Source: Glaciecola sp964621345 (GTDB taxonomy: Bacteria; Pseudomonadota; Gammaproteobacteria; Enterobacterales; Alteromonadaceae). From it: 64,000 bases of DNA. Shown here one piece after another: positions 27,145-35,790 of the stretch; position 1 is the first letter of the stretch, and each line of letters begins with the position of its first letter. Both the position numbers and the translations under genes were made by a program. Below the pieces are notes generated by a model. That model made no database searches and was not told the DNA's origin. It saw nothing but the letters and a program-made list of their open reading frames with translations. The stretch covers positions 62,001 through 126,000 of the forward strand of contig CAZUON010000003.1 in the NCBI GenBank assembly GCA_964621345.1. Reading direction: 5' to 3'.

Positions 27145-29490
27145 CTATTCTGGCGTATCTTGACTAGGCGGCATTTTTTCTATGCCTTGGCTGCCGTCGC
27201 CCGCGCTTACATCCTCAGTGGCCATATCGGTCACCGTTTTGCTAAGCACTTCAACTTCATCGACTCGCTGTAAACCACGGGGGAGTTTATTCCCTCTGCG
27301 GCCACGTTCACCCTGATAATGTTGTAGATCATTTTGTGAAAGTGTCATGATGCGCTTACCTGCAACCACTTTTACGCTAGCGTCATTTGGCACCACTACC
27401 AAGTGCGTCAGGTACTCTTCGCGTGTTTTTGCCTTTGCCGATGGAATATTCATCAGCTTATTGCCCTTCCCTTTACCCAATACAGGTAAGTCTTTTAACG
27501 GGAACAGCAACATACGACCTTGATTAGAAATACATAAACACCAGTCGCTTTCTAGCTCTACTAGTCGTTGTGGGCAGAGAATTTTTGCGCCAACAGGTAA
27601 TGACACAAAGGCCTTCCCTGCTTTGTTTTTTGTGAGCATATCTTCAAAATGACCCACAAAACCATAGCCGGCATCAGAGCCGACTAAGTAAGCTTGTTTA
27701 TCTTGTGCCATCAGCACATATTGCGCTTGCTCACCGCCAACAATATTAAAGCGACCAGTTAAAGGCTCTCCTTGACTACGAGCAGATGGTAAAGCATGAG
27801 CATCACAAGAGAAACTGCGACCGGAGGAGTCTAAAAATACAGCAGGCTGATTACTACGCCCTTTAGCACTATGTAAGTACGCATCTCCAGATTTATAACT
27901 TAAGTTCACCGCATCAATATCGTGGCCTTTTGCACAACGCGCCCAGCCTTTTTCAGATAACACTACCGTGACAGGCTCAGAAGGAACTAACTCTTTTTCA
28001 GAAAGGGCTTTTGCATCGCCGCGTTCAATAATAGGAGAGCGTCGGTCATCGCCATAGGTCTCAGCCGCTTCTAAAATTTCCTTTTTGATCAAGGTTTTTA
28101 AACGGCGATCTGAACCAAGTAGTAGCTCTAATGAGTCACGCTCTTTGCTTAACTCATCTTGCTCACCAGTTATTTTTACTTCTTCTAATTTCGCTAAATG
28201 ACGAAGTTTTAACTCTAAAATCGCCTCAGCTTGGGTATCCGATATACCAAAGCGCTCCATTAATACCGGCTTTGGCTTATCTTCGTTGCGAATAATGGCG
28301 ATAACTTCATCAATATTTAAAAAGGCTATCAACAAACCTTCTAAAATATGCAAACGCGCCAACACTTTATCGAGTCGATATTGCAAGCGACGTGTCACCG
28401 TATCTCTTCTAAACTGTAGCCATTCGCTTAAAATTGTTTTTAAGTCTTTAACCTGCGGGCGGCCATCTAAACCAATCATATTAATATTAACGCGATAGCT
28501 TTTTTCTAAATCGGTGGTCGCAAATAAATGTTGCATAACCTGCTCAACATCCACGCGGTTAGAGCGAGGGGTAACTACCAAACGCGTAGGGTTTTCATGA
28601 TCCGATTCATCGCGTAAGTCACTTACAAAAGGTAGCTTTTTAGACTGCATTTGCGCCGCAATTTGCTCTAAAATTTTACCACCAGAAGCTTGATGCGGCA
28701 GCGCGGTAATAACCACCTCGCCGTTTTCTTCGTGATACACCGCTCGCATTTTTATGCTGCCGCGACCACTTTCGTAAATCTTTTTAATATCGGCTTTAGG
28801 CGTAATAATTTCAGCGGAAGTCGGGTAGTCTGGCCCTTGTACATGCTCTAGTAAATCAGGTAACTCAGCCTTTGCATTATCGAGTAACACGGCACAGGCA
28901 TTGGCAAGCTCTCTGGCATTGTGAGGCGGAATATCGGTGGCCATACCTACCGCAATACCGGTAATACCGTTGAGCAAAATGTGCGGTAAACGTGCCGGCA
29001 GTACTCTAGGCTCTTGTAGGGTGCCATCAAAATTTGGCGCCCAATCTACAGTACCTTGCCCAAGCTCGGTAAGTAACACCTCAGAAAATTTTGAGAGCCT
29101 TGCTTCGGTATAGCGCATCGCCGCGAAGGATTTAGGGTCATCTGGTGCTCCCCAGTTACCTTGGCCATCTACTAAGGGGTAGCGATATGAAAAAGGCTGA
29201 GCCATCAACACCATTGCTTCGTAGCACGCTGAGTCACCATGGGGGTGGAATTTACCTAGTACATCACCCACCGTGCGCGCAGACTTTTTATGTTTCGCAT
29301 TGTTGCTCAAACCAAGGTCTGACATTGCATAAATGATGCGGCGCTGTACTGGCTTTAATCCGTCCCCAATATGAGGTAGCGCGCGGTCCATAATCACGTA
29401 CATTGAGTAATTTAAGTAGGCGTCTTCAGTAAAGCGGCCTAACGATAACTGTTCAATGCCGTCGCTGTTTATTGTTATTTCATTATTCAT
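27145..29490 (-). CDS. parC: DNA topoisomerase IV subunit A
   Basis: Decatenating type IIA topoisomerase subunit, 781 residues. Catalytic Tyr sits in SFAAMRYTEARL near residue 126. The quinolone-determining segment KFHPHGDSACYEAM keeps the wild-type Ser and Glu, so no resistance substitution is seen there. The GyrA-like C-terminal beta-propeller is shortened, as usual for ParC, with the GYGFVGHFED and RGRRGNKLPRG segments. The parE partner is not in the window. Divergent from the hybrid kinase gene across 177 nt. Confidence 0.97.
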   Translation of the reverse strand: MNNEITINSDGIEQLSLGRFTEDAYLNYSMYVIMDRALPHIGDGLKPVQRRIIYAMSDLGLSNNAKHKKSARTVGDVLGKFHPHGDSACYEAMVLMAQPFSYRYPLVDGQGNWGAPDDPKSFAAMRYTEARLSKFSEVLLTELGQGTVDWAPNFDGTLQEPRVLPARLPHILLNGITGIAVGMATDIPPHNARELANACAVLLDNAKAELPDLLEHVQGPDYPTSAEIITPKADIKKIYESGRGSIKMRAVYHEENGEVVITALPHQASGGKILEQIAAQMQSKKLPFVSDLRDESDHENPTRLVVTPRSNRVDVEQVMQHLFATTDLEKSYRVNINMIGLDGRPQVKDLKTILSEWLQFRRDTVTRRLQYRLDKVLARLHILEGLLIAFLNIDEVIAIIRNEDKPKPVLMERFGISDTQAEAILELKLRHLAKLEEVKITGEQDELSKERDSLELLLGSDRRLKTLIKKEILEAAETYGDDRRSPIIERGDAKALSEKELVPSEPVTVVLSEKGWARCAKGHDIDAVNLSYKSGDAYLHSAKGRSNQPAVFLDSSGRSFSCDAHALPSARSQGEPLTGRFNIVGGEQAQYVLMAQDKQAYLVGSDAGYGFVGHFEDMLTKNKAGKAFVSLPVGAKILCPQRLVELESDWCLCISNQGRMLLFPLKDLPVLGKGKGNKLMNIPSAKAKTREEYLTHLVVVPNDASVKVVAGKRIMTLSQNDLQHYQGERGRRGNKLPRGLQRVDEVEVLSKTVTDMATEDVSAGDGSQGIEKMPPSQDTPE

Positions 29491-29667
29491 AGCAGAGTGT
29501 CATAACGTGAAAATCATTAATAGTTGTCATAAATAAGTGACATTAATAGAAATAATATCGAGAATTTGCCGCTCAATACTCATCATATTGCCGTGTATAC
29601 TTTTTCGACAGGAAACTTTATATTGTACCTCATGGTATCGCATTTTTTATAAAAGCATAACTTCTCA

Positions 29668-32600
29668 TTGAATAAACTCATCTTCAAGCTTGCTCTAATT
29701 GTTTGGACCTTTTGTGTTACCGCACTTTTTTGTCCGCCTGATGCGTGGGCGCAAAACGATATTGTGCTGACACAAACTGAAAAAGCAGAATTGGTCACGC
29801 CCAAATTTGCGGTCTATTGGCAAGATGGTAAGCCTTTAAGTTTCGATAAATTTAGAGCGAACAAAGATACGATGGCCTACCAGTTTTCCGAACAATCTAA
29901 CTTTGGTTTTGTTCGAGATGGTTTATGGTTTCACGCACGAGTAAACAATCAAACGGATTTAAGTAACTGGGTGCTGTCAGTTCGTTTTGCCCAGCTACAA
30001 GATGCACAATTATATTTAATGTACCGCGGTGATGTCATTTACCAAGGTACCGATGGCATTAAAAACAAAAGCTCGAGTTTTGCTAATCCCACCTTTGAAT
30101 TTTCGCTACCGAAAGGCGAAACCATCGACATCTTTTTGTACGCATCCTCCTCAAGCATGTCGCTTCTGGCCCCTATTTATTTGCAGCCTGAGTCTGTGCA
30201 TGACCGTACCAACCAAATAGACTTTCTGCTGTGGGGTGGTTTTTATGGCGCAATTCTCATACTCGCTATGTATGCCATCACTTTTTCATTTAATTACCCC
30301 AGCATTAACAATCTACTCTTTTTTACGCACATTGCGTTGCTATTAGTTTGGCAACTTAATTGGAGTGGTCATAGTCACCTTTTGGGTAAGGAGTATGTGG
30401 GCTTCTTTTCACTTTTAAAACCTGAAGAACTGGTAATATTGCTGTGCATGTCAAGTTCAGCATTTACCCTGTATTTACTACCGAATAATTTTTATCCGAA
30501 ACAAATATACTTCGCCCTTATCTCTTTCATTGGTTTAGCCACGCTTAGCTTAGTAGTTATGCATTTGCCATTGCTGTCGATCGAATGGCGCTTCATCGTT
30601 ACTTACGCAGTGGGCTTCTCATGTTTAGGCGTTAATTTTCTTACAACACTACATGCTTTTAACCAACAGTATGTCCCAGCACGACCAATAATGATTGGTT
30701 GGGCGGTAATGTTCATTGGCGCTATTTTGAGCACCTTATATATCTTCGGCTATTTATCTACCAATACCTTTAACACACAGCTATTCCAGCTAGCGCTGAA
30801 CATTCAAGCGGGTGCGTTTTTATTATCGATTGTCAGTAAAACCCAAAACGAACTTGAGACAGAATTAGTGCAAGCGCGGGCAGATGCTGAAAATAACTTT
30901 ATTCTTGTAGAAGAGCAGAACGTGCATTTAGAAATGGCGAGGCGTGATGCGGTTAAAGCTAGTGAGGTAAAATCACAGTTTTTAGCCAACATGTCGCACG
31001 AAATTCGCACGCCCCTAAATGCCATTATCGGGTTTAGTAAAGAGCTAGAATCTAAAGTGAATGTTGCCGAGCGCGATGAACATATAAAAATAATTAACTC
31101 CGCTGCGACCGATCTGCTGACGCTAGTCAACGATATTTTAGACTTCTCTAAAATGGAAGCGGGGCATTTATCACTTAACGCAAAACCCTTCCAGCCGAAA
31201 GAGCTGTTTGAAGATATCGCCGCAACCATGTCAAAGACAGCACATCTCAAGCAACTTGAATTTTTATATGATGTAGACGATATGCCCAAATATTTAGTTG
31301 GGGATATTTTTAGAGTTAAGCAATTATTGACAAATTTAGTAAGCAACGCATTAAAATTTACCAACTATGGCCACGTTGCATTGCGCGCAAAAGTAATCTC
31401 ACTCACAAGTCGAGATTGCGTGCTATCAATAACCGTTGAAGATTCCGGAATTGGCATGAGCGATAAAGACATGCAAACTATCTTTACCGCATTTCACCAG
31501 CTCGATGATGAACTCAACCGCTCATATCAAGGAACAGGACTTGGTTTGGTGATTTGCCAAGAATTAGTCTATTTAATGCATGGCGAATTGACGGTAAGAA
31601 GTAAGCCCTCTGAAGGCAGTATTTTTGAGGCGGTTATTCCATTTAAAGTACAGGCGCTGCTTAATACTGGTACTGAAATTAAAGCGTTTGCCGGACGTAA
31701 AGCGGTTTTATACGACACTTGGGGAGAGTCGCGGCGCGCGCTTGCTCATCAATTGCAATTGTCGGGCTTTGAGGTGGCTAGTTTTGAAACCTTAGAGCTT
31801 GTTAGTAAAGAGCTAAAGCTTACAAACGATGCCTATTTGTTTTTGACCCTTGCGCACAAACAAACTGCACAACGCGATATTATTCTAAACACCATTAGCG
31901 AGTATGCACCACCAAATACGGTTATTTTATTTTCTGGGCCTCCCCCGCCAAATTTACTAATAAGTGCTCTCCCAGTGTCGACTCGTGTGGTTAGGTTGCC
32001 ACTTACGTCCCGCAAAATAGACGCAATAGAAAATACCGTGCAACAAGCTCAGCCCTCTATAAGCGAACGCCAAATCATGAATTTACCTACAGTGAGAATG
32101 CTTGCGGTAGATGATATGGAGCTTAATCTACGTTTGCTCGAAACTTGGTTAAAACGCTCTCCCATTACCCTAGATTTGGCGTACGACGGACACAGTGCTA
32201 TCAAAAAATGCGAACAAGTAGAGTACGATCTTATCCTGATGGATATTCAAATGCCTACAATGGATGGTATTGAAACTAGCAAACGTATTCGCAAAACTCA
32301 GCTGAATATGGGTACACCTATTATTGCGGTGACCGCACATGCCTTAGAAGCCGAAAAACAGCACTTTTTAGAATCAGGCTTAGAAGACTTTTTATCCAAA
32401 CCCATTAAGCTCGATAATTTGATTAAGCTCATCAATGAATGGTGTGAAATACCGAGCAATAGCATCGAAAAGTTACCTGACAGTATTGATTGGGAGTTGG
32501 CTCTACATCGCTCTAATCAAAACCCTGAGGTAGCAATGTCGTTTATGGATGACTTTATTACTCACTTACATGAACATGGCGAGGACATAAAAATCCATAG

Positions 32601-32820
32601 CAAAGCCAAACATACTGAGGGCCTTTTGGGGAGCGTACATAAATTGCATGGGGCATGTTGTTACACCGGAGTACCTAGGTTGCAATCGATGTGTTTAGAA
32701 TTAGAAACTGGATTAAAACAGGACCTAAATTTTGAATTTAGCGATAAGGTAGAGGCCATTATTGCAGAGATGAGTCTGTTAGTGAGCGATTGGTCCAAGC
32801 GCAGGCAGCGGCTTGTTTAG
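29668..32820 (+). CDS. Hybrid histidine kinase with 7TM sensor, receiver and HPt
   Basis: A 1050-residue complete phosphorelay on one chain. A signal sequence at about 1-29 precedes a periplasmic 7TMR-DISMED2-type domain (about 40-170), seven membrane helices (about 185-390) and a short coiled coil. HisKA has phospho-His in MSHEIRTPLNAI near 445. The HATPase region follows with NALKFT, DSGIGMS and GTGLGL boxes. A degenerate receiver without a clear Asp (about 675-800) comes next, then a real receiver (Asp in LILMDIQMPTMDG near 863) and a C-terminal HPt with His in VHKLHGACC near 993. Start is a TTG at 29668 without a strong ribosome site. No adjacent response regulator is seen, so the output is unknown. 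Confidence 0.9.
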   Translation: MNKLIFKLALIVWTFCVTALFCPPDAWAQNDIVLTQTEKAELVTPKFAVYWQDGKPLSFDKFRANKDTMAYQFSEQSNFGFVRDGLWFHARVNNQTDLSNWVLSVRFAQLQDAQLYLMYRGDVIYQGTDGIKNKSSSFANPTFEFSLPKGETIDIFLYASSSSMSLLAPIYLQPESVHDRTNQIDFLLWGGFYGAILILAMYAITFSFNYPSINNLLFFTHIALLLVWQLNWSGHSHLLGKEYVGFFSLLKPEELVILLCMSSSAFTLYLLPNNFYPKQIYFALISFIGLATLSLVVMHLPLLSIEWRFIVTYAVGFSCLGVNFLTTLHAFNQQYVPARPIMIGWAVMFIGAILSTLYIFGYLSTNTFNTQLFQLALNIQAGAFLLSIVSKTQNELETELVQARADAENNFILVEEQNVHLEMARRDAVKASEVKSQFLANMSHEIRTPLNAIIGFSKELESKVNVAERDEHIKIINSAATDLLTLVNDILDFSKMEAGHLSLNAKPFQPKELFEDIAATMSKTAHLKQLEFLYDVDDMPKYLVGDIFRVKQLLTNLVSNALKFTNYGHVALRAKVISLTSRDCVLSITVEDSGIGMSDKDMQTIFTAFHQLDDELNRSYQGTGLGLVICQELVYLMHGELTVRSKPSEGSIFEAVIPFKVQALLNTGTEIKAFAGRKAVLYDTWGESRRALAHQLQLSGFEVASFETLELVSKELKLTNDAYLFLTLAHKQTAQRDIILNTISEYAPPNTVILFSGPPPPNLLISALPVSTRVVRLPLTSRKIDAIENTVQQAQPSISERQIMNLPTVRMLAVDDMELNLRLLETWLKRSPITLDLAYDGHSAIKKCEQVEYDLILMDIQMPTMDGIETSKRIRKTQLNMGTPIIAVTAHALEAEKQHFLESGLEDFLSKPIKLDNLIKLINEWCEIPSNSIEKLPDSIDWELALHRSNQNPEVAMSFMDDFITHLHEHGEDIKIHSKAKHTEGLLGSVHKLHGACCYTGVPRLQSMCLELETGLKQDLNFEFSDKVEAIIAEMSLLVSDWSKRRQRLV

Positions 32821-33169
32821 TTGCGGTTACTTGTTTTAGAGAGTTATTGGTTATAGGTACGTGATAAACATAAAAACTATTGGTGCTAAACCAAAAGTTT
32901 GTTTCAATACTTTTACACAATCAGATTTCAATTTCGCAGGCGGCTTTTCAATAATGGCCTTCAATAAAGAATAGTCTTATACAACATATCCCAACTTTGC
33001 TTAAAATAGCGTGTAAAATCACGCTGTACTGCGCTTATATTTGGAATTAGCGTATTTGTTTAACGCAGCGTTCCCAAAGCAAGTTTGCTATGACGTTTTT
33101 GCGGCAAGCTTTTGCCCAAATGAACAGAAAATAGAACACCTTCTGTTCATTCATTTTATGGATTGTTTC
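32821..33169. other. Intergenic region with a hairpin after the phosphatase gene
   Basis: 349 nt between two converging genes. An 11-bp inverted repeat (AATGAACAGAA at 33119-33129, TTCTGTTCATT at 33141-33151) lies 20-50 nt past the phosphatase stop and could be its terminator, though the following T run is weak. A 37-codon minus-strand ORF (32851-32964, TTG start) ends in a hydrophobic segment; nothing supports its expression. Confidence 0.45.
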
Positions 33170-34888
33170 TTACTCGAAAACCTCTGGCAATACCTCGCCA
33201 AACGCACCTGAAGGTGGCTTAATACCTAAATACGCAGACAGCGTCGTTGCGATGTCTACCGTATGAACCTTACGAGTAACATGCTCTGCTTCAATACCTG
33301 CTCCTGCAAATACAAGAGGGACATAAGTATCATAGCCCCAAGGGGACCCATGGGAGGATGCAACCACCAGGCCATCGAAATCATTAATAAACCAATTGGG
33401 TTCAAATACAATGTAAATATCACCTGATCGCTTCGCGTAAAAATTGTTTCTTACCGCTTCATACAGAGGGGTTTGTGGCAAATTACCCTGCTGAAGCGCC
33501 GCACTTGAAACCGCCATAGATATTCCTGGCAGAGCAACGAGTTCTTTGGCCAATGCTGCCTCTATTTGCTGTCGATCAATTTCCTTATTATTAATAACTG
33601 ATTTACTGAGATATAAGTACGGGTGCTCATATTTTTCAATAAGGTCACCATCAATATTAAACTGGTTTTTTAACCTAACAATTGCATCCTCTTTACTCCA
33701 AGACGCAGGGTCAATATAGCCGGCAGGAATATTCAGGGATTTCAAATAACCGGGAGTGTCAGGCCCGCCATGGTCAGCAGAAAGCACAATTAATGTATTT
33801 TCCAAGCCTACCTGCTCGTCTACAGCAGCAAACAGTTCAGCTAAAATACGGTCCAAACGAAGAATGGTATCTTCAGATTCAAGGCTCGAGGGACCAAACA
33901 AATGTCCCACATAGTCGGTTGATGAAAAGCTAACACTTAGATAGTCGGTTACATTATCGCTACCCAGTTGTTCAGCAACTAACAATGTTTTTGCGAAATC
34001 TAATGTAATCTCATCTCCGGCTGGGCTTGTGGTGAGTAAGGTTGTGTAATATTTACCGTCTCCATCACCATAAGCATGAGGAAAGACTCTACCGAAACCG
34101 GCCAGCTCCGTCTCCCATTCTCGGTCGTCTGACTCACCAAATAAGTAACTCTCTTGGTCATGCAGTAGGCTCCAGGTTTTGTTGGCATAGGTCTGTGAAA
34201 GCTCCTTGGTATTCCAATCGCTTACCCACTGGGGGTATTGGTCGTAGTAATAGTTACTGGTAACAAACTCACCGTTAGCTTTAGAGAACCAGAAAGCGTT
34301 ACCGGCATGCCCTGCCATAGCAACGGCACCACGGTCTTTAATCGATACACCAAAGACCTTTGCTTTACCATTGGTATTCGCCTTCAACTCGTCGCCAAAT
34401 GTCGTGACGAGTATCGCAGAAGGTGAGCGTCCATCTGTTTTAGCTGCTTTTTGAGTCGGATCTATTTCTGTGTTGGCATTAACATCAGCTCCTTTTGATA
34501 GGAGCATATAATCAGGGTCTTCAATGTTATAAGTAGCAAGGCCTGTTTCGCGATCAAGCCATAGGTTTCCCACCATGCCGTGCACTGAAGGCTGTGCCCC
34601 GGTAGCAAGTGTAGTGTGGCCTACAATTGTTTCAGTATTAGCATGTTCATGGTGCGCGTTCGAATAAACGACACCCTGCTCTAATAAATACTTAAATCCG
34701 CCCTCACCCATTCGCTCATAATAACGCGTAGGCAAGTCACCTCGTAACTGATCAACAGTTATCTGAAGAACTAACTTGGGTTTATTTTCTGTCGGAGAAT
34801 GGTCATCTGCCTGAGCTATATTGCTCATCCAAGGCGCCAATATCAAGAAACTGACTGATAAGATTTTTGCTTTATTGAGCATTAGCAT
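33170..34888 (-). CDS. Secreted PafA-like alkaline phosphatase / phosphodiesterase
   Basis: Periplasmic or secreted metal-dependent phosphate esterase of the alkaline phosphatase superfamily, 572 residues. A signal peptide at about 1-27 (cut after AQA) is followed by the metal-binding Asp in ITVDQLRGD, the nucleophile region NTETIVGHTTLATG near residues 84-97, and later ligands in FSSTDYVGHLFGP, LSADHGGPD and SHGSPWGYDTYVPL. This order is that of PafA, the calcium-independent phosphatase of Bacteroidetes and many marine bacteria. A GGAG site precedes the ATG at 34888, with a second ATG two codons in. No pho box was evident. Confidence 0.85.
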   Translation of the reverse strand: MLMLNKAKILSVSFLILAPWMSNIAQADDHSPTENKPKLVLQITVDQLRGDLPTRYYERMGEGGFKYLLEQGVVYSNAHHEHANTETIVGHTTLATGAQPSVHGMVGNLWLDRETGLATYNIEDPDYMLLSKGADVNANTEIDPTQKAAKTDGRSPSAILVTTFGDELKANTNGKAKVFGVSIKDRGAVAMAGHAGNAFWFSKANGEFVTSNYYYDQYPQWVSDWNTKELSQTYANKTWSLLHDQESYLFGESDDREWETELAGFGRVFPHAYGDGDGKYYTTLLTTSPAGDEITLDFAKTLLVAEQLGSDNVTDYLSVSFSSTDYVGHLFGPSSLESEDTILRLDRILAELFAAVDEQVGLENTLIVLSADHGGPDTPGYLKSLNIPAGYIDPASWSKEDAIVRLKNQFNIDGDLIEKYEHPYLYLSKSVINNKEIDRQQIEAALAKELVALPGISMAVSSAALQQGNLPQTPLYEAVRNNFYAKRSGDIYIVFEPNWFINDFDGLVVASSHGSPWGYDTYVPLVFAGAGIEAEHVTRKVHTVDIATTLSAYLGIKPPSGAFGEVLPEVFE

Positions 34889-34940
34889 GTAGCTCCCTTA
34901 AAGGTAGGTTTTGTTATACCTAGATTAGTGTATTGTTTTT

Positions 34941-35648
34941 TTATTCAGATTGATGAATCGATTCTTGCTCAACACGTTCATGGCACTCTCGCATGAGCTG
35001 CACAAAGGCTTGAGCCGAACGGTCTAACTCATTTACTGAGATAAACACATCATAGCCTAAGCCTTCTTGAAGCTTTCTCATTCGATTTGCAAACATGGCT
35101 ATGACACCAGTGATAATTTCAGCATTTTTCATCTTATACTTCGTATCTTCCATCATGTCATCACCGTAGCATTTGCCCGTTGCACAACTAGAACGTTCGA
35201 TTTGCGTAATTAAAGGTCGTTGCTCCATCAGCAAATGACTGATTAAACGAAGGGAAATATTAGGTAAGAAGGCCTCGGGTTCTTTAAGCTTGAACCCAAC
35301 CATTTCAAGATCTACGTGTTCCAAGCCCATATGCACACGAGGTACGTCGATACGCTGAATGTTCTGCCAATCCATCGACCATTTACCTAATCGATGATGA
35401 TAGACCACACCTTGTTTAGAAATTTCTAAGCTGTATTTAGGCTCTCTTATTTTAAAGTAACCCATCACCAGGGCGATAATGCCCACCACAATAATCAAAA
35501 TAGCGGCTAAGAAAAATAGTTCTGGTAACAAGTTAATCCCCAAGCTGCCTACCACCAACGCTACAACACCAACCAATATGGTCGTCATACCATTGTGAGA
35601 AGATACGCCTCGAATTAAAATCGTATCAGCGTTTTCATTGCCAGACAT
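34941..35648 (-). CDS. DUF2982-type membrane protein
   Basis: A 235-residue protein of unknown function. Two membrane helices at about 22-40 and 45-65 are followed by a cytoplasmic PH-like domain (YSLEISKQGVVYHHRLGKWSMDWQNIQRIDVPRVHMG) and a helical tail with paired cysteines (SSCATGKC). The pattern fits DUF2982, found in Alteromonadales and Vibrionales. It overlaps by 14 nt a candidate small ORF and lies behind the RND pump gene on the same strand, so it may be the last gene of that transcript. Confidence 0.65.
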   Translation of the reverse strand: MSGNENADTILIRGVSSHNGMTTILVGVVALVVGSLGINLLPELFFLAAILIIVVGIIALVMGYFKIREPKYSLEISKQGVVYHHRLGKWSMDWQNIQRIDVPRVHMGLEHVDLEMVGFKLKEPEAFLPNISLRLISHLLMEQRPLITQIERSSCATGKCYGDDMMEDTKYKMKNAEIITGVIAMFANRMRKLQEGLGYDVFISVNELDRSAQAFVQLMRECHERVEQESIHQSE

Positions 35649-35790
35649 ATAAATATAACACCATCATCAAAATCGCCCATATGATGATATACCGAGTTTG
35701 TCGACAAAAAGCACAATCGGTATGCCACCATTGCGCTAGTTTTTTAGTGCTTTTTGCATATAGGCTTTGCGTTTTTCGCGAAGTCGGCAT
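35635..35790 (-). CDS. Candidate 51-residue membrane microprotein
   Basis: A short ORF beginning MPTSRKTQSL inside the 3' end of the RND pump gene (55-nt overlap, other frame) and ending inside the first codons of the DUF2982 gene (14-nt overlap). The part outside both neighbours encodes a protein-like sequence: two tryptophans, a CAFC motif, a basic patch (RQTRY) and a membrane helix at the C-terminus (about 30-50). The bridging overlaps suggest translational coupling. There is no clear ribosome site, so this may be chance coding. Confidence 0.35.
   Translation of the reverse strand: MPTSRKTQSLYAKSTKKLAQWWHTDCAFCRQTRYIIIWAILMMVLYLYVWQ

Noticed and set aside
27145..29490. Quinolone-resistance substitutions in parC
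   Set aside because: The HPHGDSACYE segment keeps the wild-type Ser and Glu positions.
32851..32964. 37-codon minus-strand ORF in the gap between the hybrid kinase and the phosphatase
   Set aside because: It ends in a hydrophobic segment and looks partly protein-like, but it has only a TTG start, no ribosome site and no recognisable relatives; chance or a remnant is more likely.
33061..33120. Possible integron attC-like site (GTTTAACGCAGCGTTCCC area)
   Set aside because: The core sites do not fit the attC consensus, no integrase is in the window and there is no cassette-like array.
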